A stretch of DNA of 64,000 nt from Viola odorata (lineage: Eukaryota > Streptophyta > Magnoliopsida > Malpighiales > Violaceae), in the NCBI GenBank assembly GCA_963691705.1, contig OY829537.1, positions 51,126,304-51,190,303 of the forward strand, read 5' to 3'. Each line of letters starts with the position of its first letter. The first letter of the stretch is position 1. Below, piece after piece: positions 9,867-21,860 of the stretch. The position numbers were made by a program, and so were the translations under genes. The notes under the pieces were generated by a model that saw nothing but the letters and a program-made list of their open reading frames with translations, had not been told where the DNA came from and searched no databases.

Positions 9867-11353
9867 TGTTAGATTTCGCTCAAACAAGCAGCGAAAGACA
9901 ATAGACAGAAACCTAATCCAGAAATCATGCAACCGAATAGAATGTATGAAAATAAAGAAACGAACCATGTACCTTGCGCTTGGAAACCAAAACCTTGCTT
10001 CTTCAATGAAATTCGGCCACTAGAGCTTTAATTGAATCAATAGATGTTGCATTGATGAGATGAACACCCTTTATTGGAATCCACACCAATGAACCAAAAT
10101 CTAACATATTATAGTGTGCTAGCACCAAGAGAAAAGAGAGTATGTGTAACTCTTTCGCTTTTCTCTATTACATTTCTAATGATGCATTTTTCTTAATGAA
10201 AACGGCTTGCTTCCTTTTTCTTTTATATATATATATATTAGGGTTTCACTTGTTGTTAGTTATTTAAAATATATCTTAATATATAATAAAATAACTGAAA
10301 TCCTTAATTAATATATATCAAATAATATCTTAATAAAATTGCACCTAGTATTTATTTACCTCCTTTAATAATTACTATTTATTATTTTGATCCAATTGGT
10401 TAGTTTTTCGGGTACAAGACTAACAATTTCCTAATTTCCCTCAAACTTACACCAATATCAAAAGAGTTAATGCATCTATCTTTAGCTCATTGTAATATGC
10501 GACCCTATAGGTTCATCTAACGTTGGCAGTAGAACAACACATTTTTCTACAAGTCATAAGCGGCCTCTAGCAAGATGTTATGACTACCTAAGTTAAATGA
10601 AGGTCGATTGATTTGATTCAACCTCTCGTAGCTCAATGCTATAATCCTTTTGTCATACGATATCTTGATTGAACATAAGGCACGGTACTTATCACCCTTA
10701 ATCAATTTAATCATTTTTACTCGATCTCTAAGTAAACTGATAAGACAAATGACATTGATCACTTTTATCAAATTCATTTGATCACGGCCATACATTTCAC
10801 AGTCTTACTTATTGAGAGCCCCAAAAATATCTCTCTCTCAAAAGAGAGGGATAAATTCCATCTTGATCAAACATTTTCTCTGCATAGGTCATAATATGCC
10901 CAATCTAAATCTTTATAATTGTTTAGTTAAAGACAATGTATGATTAAGTTAAAGCATATTATTCCTTATGTAGGAATCTATGATGATCTCAGATCTGAGG
11001 ATTCAATAACATATCTACTATGATAATTACTTATGATATTAATCCATGTAGTAATTTCAGAGTGGGTTGGTCTAATACCTTGTCTCCACAAAAGTACTTA
11101 TGATTTTAATTTGTATCTCTATACACCATAACATCTTATGAGTATTAATCAAAACCATATTAATCATAATTTATTATTGCTCATACAATAATAACAAACT
11201 AGGAACATTTATTATAAGGTAAACTTGCAAACATTATAATAAAGATAATAAAATTAAATTATGACAATAATCCAAAATATCCAATTAAATAATTACAATA
11301 ATAATCTTTCACGTATCTAATTATACAAGTATCCAATACTCATAGACTTAACA
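9867..11353 (-). mobile_element. Solo LTR, about 1.49 kb, minus orientation
   Basis: The segment begins TGTTAGATTTCG and ends ACTTAACA, so it has TGTTA...TAACA ends. Read on the minus strand it starts TGTTAAGTCTATGAGTATTG, a form familiar from plant copia LTRs. In that orientation it has a TATATAAAAG box at about 10218-10228, followed by a downstream region ending in AATCTAACA. No internal region or second LTR is nearby. The flanking 5-mers (GGTGG left, GGACT right) do not match, so flanks were rearranged or the solo LTR arose by unequal exchange. The 82-codon frame inside is not a gene. Confidence 0.65.
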
Positions 11354-11914
11354 GGACTGTTCATTCGTTGTTGGCTTTAAAAAAGAAAAAAAGAAAGAAA
11401 GGAAACAAACAAACCACAGTCGGACAGGTTTTACACCCAGCCTCCCAGTTTTTTACTTACAAGGGACTTGTGTTTAATAAGCAGGCCAAATATAGAGTCA
11501 CTCATTGTCCTATTTTGCCCTAGGACAGAAGCACCGACAAAGCCCTAACTAATCCATTCATCAATAATTCCCACCTAATCCTTTCTTTTCAAATTCCCTA
11601 CATATGGTAAGAATATTTTCGCTGCTTTTCACAATAAAGTTCATGTTAAAATGCCACAAAGGCACATGTCCTTTGTTCTTGATGATGGCTCGAATTAGTT
11701 AGCAATAGGGATATATATTGTATATTTATCTCATGGCTGTCACCTTTTATTTTTTGATTTTACTGTTTTTTGTTTTCTTGTCATTGTCCAGTAGCTTGTA
11801 CCTAAAATCCTGGCCTACATATATTTTTGTCAATCTGTTAGCCATGGCAAGTACTAGTAGTGTACACCACTCTTATTAATAGTTGAAGAAACTTGATACA
11901 AAATATCATCAGAG
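11354..11914. other. Upstream region of the peroxidase gene
   Basis: About 560 bp with an A-rich purine tract at 11385-11415 and no recognisable gene. It presumably holds the peroxidase promoter; no convincing TATA box at a good distance was seen. Confidence 0.35.
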
Positions 11915-13181
<1,267 letters not shown>

Positions 13182-13349
13182 TAATGTCTTGGGGTTCTTG
13201 TGCTTACTGGTCATCTTTTGCTTGTTTGTTCTCTTTTACATTGCTTCACTATCTCGTAGAACGAAAAAGAATAAAAGCATTTCGAATGTATCATGGTTAT
13301 TCTTGGGTTTGTTTCATATTCACCATCTTGTTTTGTTATAGGTATTTTG

Positions 13350-13600
13350 GGATTCGGCTCCTCTAATTTTCCTTTAAACATGACCAGTCATGTTAGAAAA
13401 ATCTGAACCATTCAATAAAATTGGACGGATGAGATTAAAAATTCAAGTGATTAATGAGTTGACCAGTCAATAAAATTCAACAAGTGGTCAACTCATTAAT
13501 TACTTGAATTTTTAATGTCATCCGTCCAATTTTATTGAACGGTTCAGATTCCTCTAACATGACTGGTCATGTTCAAGAGAAAATTAGAGGAGCTCAATCA
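13350..13600. mobile_element. Complete 251-bp MITE with 9-10 bp target duplication
   Basis: GGTATTTTG(G) occurs at 13341-13350 and again at 13601-13610, flanking a nearly palindromic element. Left arm: CTCCTCTAATTTT, CATGACCAGTCATGTTAGA, TTCAATAAAATTGGACGGAT; the right arm is its inverse. The arms meet near 13465-13485 around AGTTGACC. The 9-10 bp duplication points to a Mutator-type MITE. It lies about 170 bp past the peroxidase stop codon, probably in its 3' region. A half copy is at 2452-2550. Confidence 0.88.
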
Positions 13601-13610
13601 GGTATTTTGG

Positions 13611-14278
13611 TATCAATAATTTATGTCCACGGTAATTTTCCAAACACGTAAAAGTTTAATATTTCAATTCACTTGGATAATGTTTTGTCTTGTGATTTAC
13701 TTTGGTGCATGTTAAGGATTATTTCTACTCGGCCTCAGCCCGCGTGAATAGGCCGACCCCAGTCCGTCCCTGTAGAAGTGTCAAAATGGGTCGACCCGAT
13801 CCGTTTAAAGTGAACCTTTTAAAAAATAGGTCAAAATTGACGTGACCCATTTCGACTCCCAGTTGATGGGTCGATTTGTACCCGACCCATTTGACCTAAC
13901 AATGTCGTTTTGATCTTGTGCATGAAAAAAATTAGTAGGGGGGATCTAAACGGGTCGTAAATGGGTCAGCACTGTCCATACCGACCCGTTTAAATTCGGA
14001 TCGGGCCGGATTGACTCGATTTCTGACCTTAAAAATTACAGGAGAATCGAGATTGGGGGAAACGCGTTGTGGTTTTAAAGGAGTCAGATCTCGAAGGACG
14101 ACTGATTTGCGAGGTGGTGACGAGGACGAGCGCGTGCGTTACTATTTGGCGAAGAATGAGGGTTGCATTGGAGCTTCTGTTGGTACGTTTCTTTATTGGA
14201 ATCTTTCATAGTGGGGTACATTTCCTTAGTAATATAGCTTTCATTATGGTCCTGTCGGTAGGTTAGGGTTTCTGTTGT
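13611..14278. other. Intergenic with a hAT-like subterminal repeat stretch
   Basis: From about 13773 (GTGTCAAAATGGGTCGACCC) to about 14005 the sequence is rich in GGGTCGACCCG/CCCGTTTA motifs, typical of hAT termini and seen again at 54180-54308. No matching right terminus or target duplication was found. The two overlapping frames at 14011-14266 have no recognisable domain and may be 5' leader of the MULE gene. Confidence 0.4.
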
Positions 14279-15113
14279 GTGGTCTTTATGGCCAAACTAC
14301 ACTTATATATTGGTGGGGTGGTATTGTGGAAGGGTAATCAACTGAAATATGTGGAGGGTTTTGTTGACGATAAGGATGTGGATCCTGACACGATGACATA
14401 CCTGTTGTTGTTAAATTGGTGTGCACATATGGGGTTTAGAAACGTAAACTGTCTTTATTTTAAACTCCCCAACTCTTATTCTATATTTGAGATTTCTGAT
14501 GATGCTACTATTATGCCCCTAGTTAGGAATTTATTCACTTGGGGTGAGGGTATTATCTATATGGAACATGGTGATAAATTTCACCCTTTGTTGTCAACCG
14601 ATAACCCTAAGGTGACGGGTATAAGACTCGGTTTAATTAATGAGGAAGAGAAGTACAAAGATAGTAATGACTTGGAGAGAGGGGAAGAGACTGTTGATGA
14701 AAATGAACTGAATAGTGGTAGCTACAGAGCTAATGAGGTGGGTGGGTATAGAATTGATGAGAGTTGTTGCAGTGGAAACATAATGGGCCAGAAAGTAAGC
14801 GTTGCAGCTAGAATAATAAAGCGTAATGGTTTGAAAATTCTACTATTAGTGATGGTTATGTCCAGGATGAGGGTGATGATTGGGGAGGGGATGACGAGGA
14901 TACTATTGAGGAGGCAACAGTAGAGGGTCGATTCTTGGAAGATTTAATGGAGGATATAGGACTCGATGACTTAAATTTAGAGATTGGAGTCAATGATTGT
15001 GATCAGCAACATGAGGAAGAACTTAATGGTGCAAGTGAGACACAATATGGGGAGCAAGGTCAGGGTGAAGGTGATGAGTAGGAAGGGAATGATCTGGGTG
15101 AAGAGTTTAAAGG
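14279..15113 (+). pseudogene. Mutator-like element (MULE) transposase, N-terminal part
   Basis: The frame begins with a PB1-like N-terminal domain of plant MuDR-type proteins (LHLYIGGVVLW, KYVEGFVDDKDVDPDT, then a helix with CAHMGFRNVNCLYFKLP). After about residue 180 the frame slips near 14830. The following sequence, read one frame over, is the acidic linker typical of these proteins (DEGDDWGGDDEDTIEEATVE, then DLMEDIGLDDLNLE), with a TAG at about 15080. The coding sequence stops at 15113, where a Tat retrotransposon inserted (TSD AAAGG). It resumes after an intron at 45334. Confidence 0.75.
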
Positions 15114-15668
15114 TGATAAGAATTTGTCTTCGGCCGAAGGGTAGAAAGGGAAAATGCTTCTCCAGTTCAGTATCCTCGGTGGTCCGTTATACCTGCAACA
15201 CGCCGAAGGGGGGTCTCCAGCGGAAACACTCCAATGCTTAAGTTAGTATGAGTGGTGAAATTGGCAGAGCTTGGGCCAGTGAAATCTACTTACCTTCCTC
15301 CTTCGTAGGGGAGGTATTTATAGATGAAATAAGCATGTCTATGCGAGTGGGATCGCTAGGGAGCAACCGATCCCGTCAGGGGCTGTGGTTTATCCGTGTT
15401 ATGATGTACCGCCATGGCGGTAGGTATGGGGTGGTTGTTACCCCGGCAAGGTAACGGTTAGTGCGTTTCCCTTGAGGTGGGATAGCACCTCTGGTCGTCT
15501 AGAAGCTCCATGCGGGGACCCCCAACGAGACGTTAGCCCTCCTGGCGTTAGTCCCGTAAAGGGGAATGACAGCCTCGACCCTACCGTGGCGGTAGGAATA
15601 GTGACTCTTTCCTTTCCATATGGGGTAAACTGACGAAAATGCCCTTGTCGTTAGGTGGATTGTTATCA
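15114..15668 (-). repeat. 3' LTR of the outer Tat element
   Basis: 555 bp from TGATAAGAATTTGTC to GGATTGTTATCA. On the minus strand a TATAAATA box lies at 15322-15315. The partner LTR is 44483-45036. Confidence 0.9.
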
Positions 15669-15688
15669 TAAGCCCAACTGAAAATGAG
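15669..15688 (-). other. Conserved pre-LTR motif of the outer element (polypurine-tract position)
   Basis: Directly inside the 3' LTR, where a polypurine tract is expected, lies TAAGCCCAACTGAAAATGAG (plus strand). The same bases precede the inner element's 3' LTR at 35878-35897, with identity over about 43 bp. It is not a classical purine run. Confidence 0.5.
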
Positions 15689-15866
15689 CCCGAGTGTTTA
15701 CCAAGGGCTAACACCCCCTCTCTGCGCGCAAATCTCGTATGTACCGGAGCGGCTCTTTGTCAGGATGTGGGCGGACCCTGACCGTACTTGTCCAGAAGTT
15801 ATAAATTGAAGTTTTCTTTGCGTAAATTTCTTCACACCTTTTCGTCCTTTCTTTTCGTATTTCACC

Positions 15867-16250
15867 ATGGATGAGCTGACCAGAAATTTCCTGATCTCCA
15901 AAACTCTGACCCTGAAGAACCTTACTGAGGGCGACATCGGCTTCCTGGAGAGGATGATCCTCAAGACCTCAGAGGATGTTCTGGAACTGCAGGGGATATT
16001 GACCTCTGTTTTGTCTAAGCAACTGGGAATATCTTTGGAGGACTTTAGCCCTCTGGAGAGTTTGGCGAAGCTGGCCACCACCACCTCTCATCTTGATGTG
16101 GTTGCTTCAATGCTGCAGCAGAGGAAGGACTTGCTGGCCTGCTGCTTGAAGGGTATGAGGGCCTGCTCTGCCGAGTTGACCTCCGTTGCTGATGCCTTGA
16201 GGGAGGTTCCCGTCGTGCCCGGAGAAGATGATGCTGGGTCTAACGCTTGA
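15867..16250 (+). CDS. Antisense gene A of the outer Tat element
   Basis: 127-codon intact frame on the strand opposite to gag-pol, starting MDELTRNFLISKTLTLKNLT. The inner element has a closely similar copy (35317-35700), so it is a conserved part of the family. The protein is predicted helical (leucine-rich heptad-like spacing), with LQQRKDLLACCLKGMRAC near the C-terminus and an acidic tail. No known domain recognised. It lies between the 3' LTR and gene B; an upstream ATG context and short leader from the LTR side are visible. Function unknown. Confidence 0.6.
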   Translation: MDELTRNFLISKTLTLKNLTEGDIGFLERMILKTSEDVLELQGILTSVLSKQLGISLEDFSPLESLAKLATTTSHLDVVASMLQQRKDLLACCLKGMRACSAELTSVADALREVPVVPGEDDAGSNA

Positions 16251-16407
16251 CCACTGTCTTCGCTTCCTCTTGTTGCTTTCTTTTATGCTTTCTTGTACAT
16301 ATCTGGACGCAAGGCCGCTCGGGCCATAAATAAATGGTTGTTTCTACTATTATCAAGTCTTCGTTTCCTTGTTTGATTCCTTGATGCCTTGGTTGGGGTA
16401 TTCGCTA

Positions 16408-16427
16408 TGAGCCCAACTGAAAATGAG
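16408..16427 (-). repeat. Second copy of the pre-LTR motif
   Basis: TGAGCCCAACTGAAAATGAG matches the motif at 15669-15688 at 19 of 20 bases, 739 bp away. The inner element has the equivalent pair at 35138-35157 and 35878-35897, with nearly the same spacing. Gene A lies between the copies in both elements. Confidence 0.6.
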
Positions 16428-16753
16428 TCTTCCTCGGGACCTAGCCATTGTAGTGGTTGTGTTCCGGGAATTTAGCAATGAATGCTCTGTCTCAACTGTT
16501 TCCAAGGCCGTTTTTTCAGGGGTAGGTGGTTGGGCGGTTATTTGGTGCCTTTTGATTGGCGCATTCATCGAGCGGGTATGCCTGTGCCGGATCGGATTCT
16601 GCAATTACGGTTACTTTTCCCAGGTATCTTAATTGTTTTTCAGGGGCCTGCGCGAGGATCGGAGAGCTTCCTTGGCTATTTAAGGGAGTTGCTTTCCCCC
16701 TCTTCCTGTTCATCTTCATCCTCTTCCTTCTCTTGTACTTTTTTGTAGGTCGA

Positions 16754-17131
16754 ATGGCAGATTTCTACTTTTTGAGTTCCATGGATCGCGACTCCTTGTC
16801 AACCCCTCCGACTTCGTCGGACTCAGATCACCCTCCTCCGTCGCCGCCGTGGAGGCCTCTGGTCCGCCGAAAGGGCCGCAAGAGGCGAAGGGAAAAAACT
16901 TCCAAGGTGTCCGTCATGACTTTAGATTCTTCTAGCTCCAATACCCAAGAGGGTGACAGACGCTTTCCTTTATCTGACTGTTCGTTGGAGAAAATTTCCT
17001 CTACCGCTGCCGGTGTTGGATTGGCAGGGTCAGGTGTCAAGGGAAAGTCAGGACCGTCAGGGTCCTGCTTAGGGAGGGAAGTGGACGAACCTGCCCCGAC
17101 TGCTGATTCTCCTGTAAATCTACCCTTCTAA
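16754..17131 (+). CDS. Antisense gene B of the outer Tat element
   Basis: 126-codon frame starting MADFYFLSSMDRDSLS. A Pro/Ser-rich acidic part (SDSDHPPPSPPWR) is followed by a strongly basic patch (RRKGRKRRREKTSK) that could serve as a nuclear localisation signal or bind nucleic acid. The matching gene in the inner element is 34407-34829. The start chosen is shared by both copies and lies just after a TTGTAG acceptor-like site, so an upstream exon is possible. Function unknown. Confidence 0.5.
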   Translation: MADFYFLSSMDRDSLSTPPTSSDSDHPPPSPPWRPLVRRKGRKRRREKTSKVSVMTLDSSSSNTQEGDRRFPLSDCSLEKISSTAAGVGLAGSGVKGKSGPSGSCLGREVDEPAPTADSPVNLPF

Positions 17132-17176
17132 GGTACCCTTTTAATCCTTCTCAGATTTCCTATTTGCTGGTTTATT

Positions 17177-19300
17177 ATGGTTAGGAATAGGCCTCGCCAA
17201 GTTATCTGGAGACCCATGGATCCGGAAGTCGCGCAATCACCCAGTACTTTTACATGCGATGTGGTTCTGAAAGCCGAGCTGGAGGAACACGGTATCACCT
17301 TTCCTCCCGGGTATGAACCCTTTATTCCTGAAGGTCATATGCGGCTTCACAATCCGGCGTGGGGTTTTTGTAGGCTACTTTATTTTAAGATGTTCCTTTA
17401 TGGTTTCCGTTTTCCTATTCATGAATCAATACTAACACTGTTGCGGGAGCACAACCTTAATCCTGCCCAGATAACTCCCTCTTCTTGGTGTGCGGTTTAT
17501 GCTTTTCTTCACGCTTGCTAGTTGAAGAACATTTTCACCCCATCTCTCAATTTATTTAAAAAATTCTTTAGTATGACTGTCATAATTGTTTAATCAAAAT
17601 CACTCCTCGATGGGATGACGCGTTCGTGCAGTCATTCTGGCAGCGGTTTCGCGGCTTTGAGAAGGGTGTGGCTGATTGGAAAAGTAGTTTCTTCGTTCTC
17701 GAGCTACCATCCCGTTTGTGGCGCATTAATTTCAACTAGGAGCTCATAGGCCCCATTTGGATGAATCCCGCGGTACTGACCAGAGCTGAGTTGGAGCAGG
17801 CTAATGCTTTGTTAGACGAGGACACCTGTTATCGCATCCGCAATTTTGCTTTGTTTGAGCCTCTGGAGGAGTGCGTTATTGGTGGGTCTGTCTCTTTTCA
17901 TACTTTCTTTCTTTCTCTTTCATTCGTCCTTGCCCGTTTCTTTTATAGAGGATGCTAACGGTTGATTTCCAGGTGATACTGGCATTCCTTTGAATGTAGC
18001 GTCGCTCCAAACTTTACCAGCCTCCCCTCCCACCGAAGGCTCTAATCAAGAAAGCGTTCGACCCCCTAGGAGGAGAACCAAGACGGTTGCCCGGGGAGGG
18101 CGAAGGCTCGACGGCTCTGTCCGAGCTTCTCGTTTTGTGGAAAATTGGCTACCAAATCGTCGCAAGGGAACAAACTCTAGTCGAACCGCAACAAGGGTGA
18201 TTGATAGTGACGACGAGGATATGGAAGCTAAGCCAGACCTTTGCCATGCTTCTTCTTTGTGTCGGAAAAGACTTCGAGTGGATGCGAGTGAACAGGCTAC
18301 CGGGGCATCCTCTGTTGATGCAGTAACTGTTTCTACACCTGTCGCTTCGCCTGAGGCAAGGATCTCTCAGCCAGTAAAGATTACTGAGGTGCCGGGTGCT
18401 ACCTGCTCTACTGAGACGGAGACCCTTCTGACAACATGTCCTCCTCCTACAGCTGACGCTCCTGATTCCCCGATTTCTCACTGTATTCCTGACGTGGTGA
18501 CCACATCTTTTGCTGCGGACTCGGCTGCTGGGCTGCCGCCTAAAGCCCTTCCACAACTATTTTTCACTCCTATCTCGAATGTGTTTACTGAGGGTTCCTC
18601 TTCCGTTCCGTCAATTAATCTTTCTTACGGTGGTCCTAACGGGTCCCTAGCCTATCGCATGAACTTGGCGGGATTCTGCTTTGACAGTCTCCGCGCTGTC
18701 GGGGTTCCCCAACCCTTTTCTAGAGATGAGTTTACCGCGCCCTTGATAGGGGAGATGATGGGCTCCCGGGTAGAGAAAGGGAAATTTCTTCAGCTTCCTC
18801 CAACAATCCGTCTCCGGCATATTATGAATGACTCTCTGGATACCTTCCGTTATCTGAACTATCTGTTCAAAATTTATGATCGCGAGTCACGAAATTTCTC
18901 TAGCGCGATGTGTGTTCAGAAGGTGCAGCTTCAAAAATCGGCGGACCATGTGAGACTGCTAACGCGTCTTCATGACGAGTCACAAAAGGAACTGAACAGA
19001 AAGAGGTCTGCCGGGAAAGTGAAAATAGAGGTTCTGGAGGCAGAGTTGGCGTTGGAAAAGAAGAGAAATCTCCTTCTCCTCGAAGAGATGTTGGCTCGAG
19101 ATGAAGAGTCTGCCAGGGCACCATTAAAGGAGGAGTTGTGGAAAAAGAAGGTCTTGGAGGCCTTAACTTCTGGATTTGCAGCCCGTTTCAAGGGTGATTC
19201 TTCTAATCCAGCCCAGGTTGTTGACTATATCTCTACCATTATGGATGAGGTTAGCAAAGGTGGGAACGATTCTTCTGCCCCAGAGGGGGAAAGGGGCTGA
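17177..19300 (+). pseudogene. Antisense gene CD of the outer Tat element (PF04195-like + coiled coil)
   Basis: Exon 1 (17177 to about 17882) encodes the N-terminal 'putative gypsy type transposon' domain: LLYFKMFLYGFRFPIHESIL, then LNPAQITPSSWCAVYAF. It is broken by a TAG at 17519-17521, a frameshift near 17580 and a further TAG near 17737. A GT-AG intron follows (donor in ATTGGTGGGTC near 17881, acceptor TTTCCAG ending 17972). Exon 2 (17973-19300) is open: SR-rich linker, SRFVENWLPNRR, FCFDSLRAVGVPQPFSRDEF, and a coiled coil from about 18930 (VEVLEAELALEKKR-type heptads). The inner copy (31736-33909) has the same exon structure. Confidence 0.65.
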
Positions 19301-19974
19301 CGATAACGGTGGTGCGTGAATTTTTCCTTTGACGGGTGCCTCAAATTCCGCCACGGATTTCTGGGTCCTCCTTTGTTGCTATTCTCATTGCTATCTGTTT
19401 TCTTTTATTCTTTCTCGAAGATCATTCGACATTATTCCTTCTGTAATAATGCTGACGTTATGTAACCCTTATTGCGCTGTTTGATTCATTGTGATGCTAC
19501 CGTTGTTTCTTCATTATCTTCCTTGTATCGTCACGTCGTACCGTTTGGTGAGGCTAGCACTGCTTTTTAGGTCATTAAATGCCGCAGTCCCCCCATTTGA
19601 TGTGATTTGAAAGGTAATGATGAAGTGGGACACGTGTCCCTTCATGGAGAGGCGTTTGAAGCAAGCGTCTTCTAGGGAGACGCGAATGCTGAAGCGTTTC
19701 ATCATTGTTTTGAAACTTAAAACTTCTCGCGCGTGCCTTTCTTTTTGACGCGCTGCTTCGCCATGTGTCAGTTGCTGATTGGTCGTGCCCTTTCAGGGTT
19801 ATATATAATGTTTTCCCTACCTTCTCTTTCTTTTTTATTCTCCTTTTTTGCACGTTGTTGCCTTCTAGACAAATAACCCGCGCCGCTTCTTCTTTCCTGG
19901 TCTGAGACTCCTGGTGTTCTCTTTTGCCAAGGTACACACCCTTTTCTTTCCTCCTCCTTTCTCCTTTGTTAGTT
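19301..19974. other. Region between antisense genes CD and EF, outer element
   Basis: No gene. It contains the 3' end of CD and probably the EF promoter: TTATATATAA at about 19799-19808 precedes a CT-rich leader ending at the EF start codon (19975). The counterpart in the inner element is 31125-31735. Confidence 0.4.
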
Positions 19975-21180
19975 ATGGCTACAACTCATTCTGAGAAACC
20001 CGCCGAGGAAAGGGATCCTCACAGGTCTGCTGGGGAAGAAAAAATTGATAGTACACCCACTTCCCTTTATACATTGCCCTTAGTTCATCGTAAGCTTGCC
20101 GGGTCTAAGGCTCGATTTCCCAAAGTTTATCCCGTGTATGCTGCTTCTGAATCACTTCGTCTGAACAACGTTTTGCCTGATAATAGTAGAATGCTGTATG
20201 CTAAGTTATTTGATTACGGGTTTTGTCTTCCCCTTGACCCGCTTGTAAAATTGCTGTTGGCTGATTCTGACTTGGCTCCGGCTCAGTTGAGCCCCAACGC
20301 GATTTGCGTTGTTAGCGCATTTGCCGCTTTGTGCCGTTTCAAAGGGATTGCTTCTCCCACTTTGGCATTGCTTCATGATATTTTCCAGTTATATTCTCGC
20401 AAGGGGGTTATATCAATATCCCTCCGTTATGAAGATGACTCATTGAAGCCCTTTACTTGGAAACTCATGGGCATCGAGTCTTCTGTTTCTCACTGGAAAG
20501 AAGAATTTTTTATAGTTGATCTGCCCGAGCCTTTGTGGAGGGCCGGCTTTAACGAGGAGATCAAAGATGGGGCTTGGGGTAATCGGAAACCCCTTTCTGA
20601 CCCGGAGGATGGTTAGTTGGAGACCCTGCTTCAACTAGATTTCAGTGTTGACGCCCGTAAAGTAGCTAACGGGTTGGACATGGAGAACTGCAAAAGGGGT
20701 GAGGGTTTGACCTTTTCCTTTTACGCTGTCAAGAAGTGCTAACGCTAACATTTTGTACTTGTGCAGTGCCTCCACCTGGTTGGGAGCCTGAATATTTCTA
20801 AAGGAAAAGGAAACGGGAGCAAAAGAAGAAGGCTGAAGCCGAAGCCAGAGCCGCCGCGGCCGCTGCTGCCGCTACTACTGTCGGAGAGACCAGTGCTATC
20901 GCTCCAGACATTGCCCGACCGCCTCCTCGTGCTTGCGCTGCGAAGAAGAGAAGGGCTAGGCAAACGCGTGCTACGCATCCCGTTTCCCCCCAGACTGCAG
21001 TCTCTTCGGAGGCAACAGCTAACCCGATTCCCACTGGAATTCCTCTAGCTTCTTTAGGCACCCGGGTGTGTATTTTTCTCCTTTTATGATTTTCTTTCTT
21101 TTCGCGCAACTTTCTTATTCTGTTTTTGTATTATCTAGGAGGCCACCACTGTCTCTGCTCATTCGTCCTCTCAAGACGAC
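19975..21180 (+). pseudogene. Antisense gene EF of the outer Tat element, 5' exons (interrupted by inner element)
   Basis: Exon 1 (19975 to about 20698) encodes the PF04195-like domain: LYAKLFDYGFCLPLDPLV, LAPAQLSPNAICVVSAF, FFIVDLPEPLWRAGF. A stop TAG at 20614-20616 replaces the Trp present in the inner copy. Exon 2 (20767 to about 21065) and exon 3 (from 21139) follow GT-AG introns, with an Ala-rich helical stretch and an in-frame TAA near 20801. Exon 3 is cut at 21180 by the inner retrotransposon and continues at 36469. The gene is a paralogue of CD in the same element. Confidence 0.65.
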
Positions 21181-21185
21181 ATGTC

Positions 21186-21757
21186 TGATAACAATCCACC
21201 TAAAAGAAAGGGTATTTTCGCCTATCACCCGGTGGGGAGAGGCATAGCTACTGTTTCACACCACCACGGTAGGGACAAGATCGCTACCTTCCCCAAAGGC
21301 TAACGCTGCAAAGGCTAACGGGGCCCTACCGGCTCCTTTCACGGACCTCCTGCTTGGCTCGAAGAGTTATCTCACCCCCAGAGGAAACCACGCGTCAGGA
21401 TTAACGCTCCGGCCATTATCCTACCGCGACAATATCTACCTAAACACCTACCGCCGAGGTAGCGTATCACGATAAGGGCGAATCACAGACCGTAACGCGA
21501 GCGATAGCTCCGTACCCGTCTACTCGGGCGGGAACGCCCCCTTTCTTCTATAAATACCTCCCCCACAAAGGAGGCAGGTATGCGGACTTGACTGGCCAAA
21601 ACTCTGCCAATTTCAGTACACCTACTCACTTAAGCATCGGAGTGTTTCCGCCGGAGACCCCCTCCGGCGCATTGCAGGTACCGTGGACCGTCGTGCACAC
21701 TGATCCGAGAAGAGCTGCTCTGCCATACATCCTTCGGCAGAAGACAAATTATTATCA
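21186..21757 (+). repeat. 5' LTR of the inner Tat element
   Basis: 572 bp from TGATAACAATCCACC to AAATTATTATCA, with TATAAATA at 21549-21556. Start and end resemble the outer element's LTR read in the same sense (TGATAACAATCC... and ...GAAGACAAATT.TTATCA), so the two elements are related subfamilies. Confidence 0.92.
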
Positions 21758-21860
21758 AATTGGTGCTTTCATTGAGAGCTTTGGTTCTATTAAGTGAGCA
21801 TCCTTAATAACCAAGCTCCTCCTCCCGAACTTCCAACATCCCATACAACACCCGCAGACA
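21758..21860 (+). promoter_or_regulatory. Primer-binding site and leader of the inner element
   Basis: Immediately after the LTR is AATTGGTGCTTTCATTGAGA, the TGGTGCTTTCATTGAGAGC-type primer site used by several plant Tat/Athila elements. The first 60 bp are identical to the outer element (44482-44423). Then about 50 bp present in the outer copy are missing, including the outer gag ATG. Confidence 0.75.

Noticed and set aside
14011..14266. Two overlapping frames before the MULE.
   Set aside because: No domain, no homology between them and the MULE N-terminus; probably leader.
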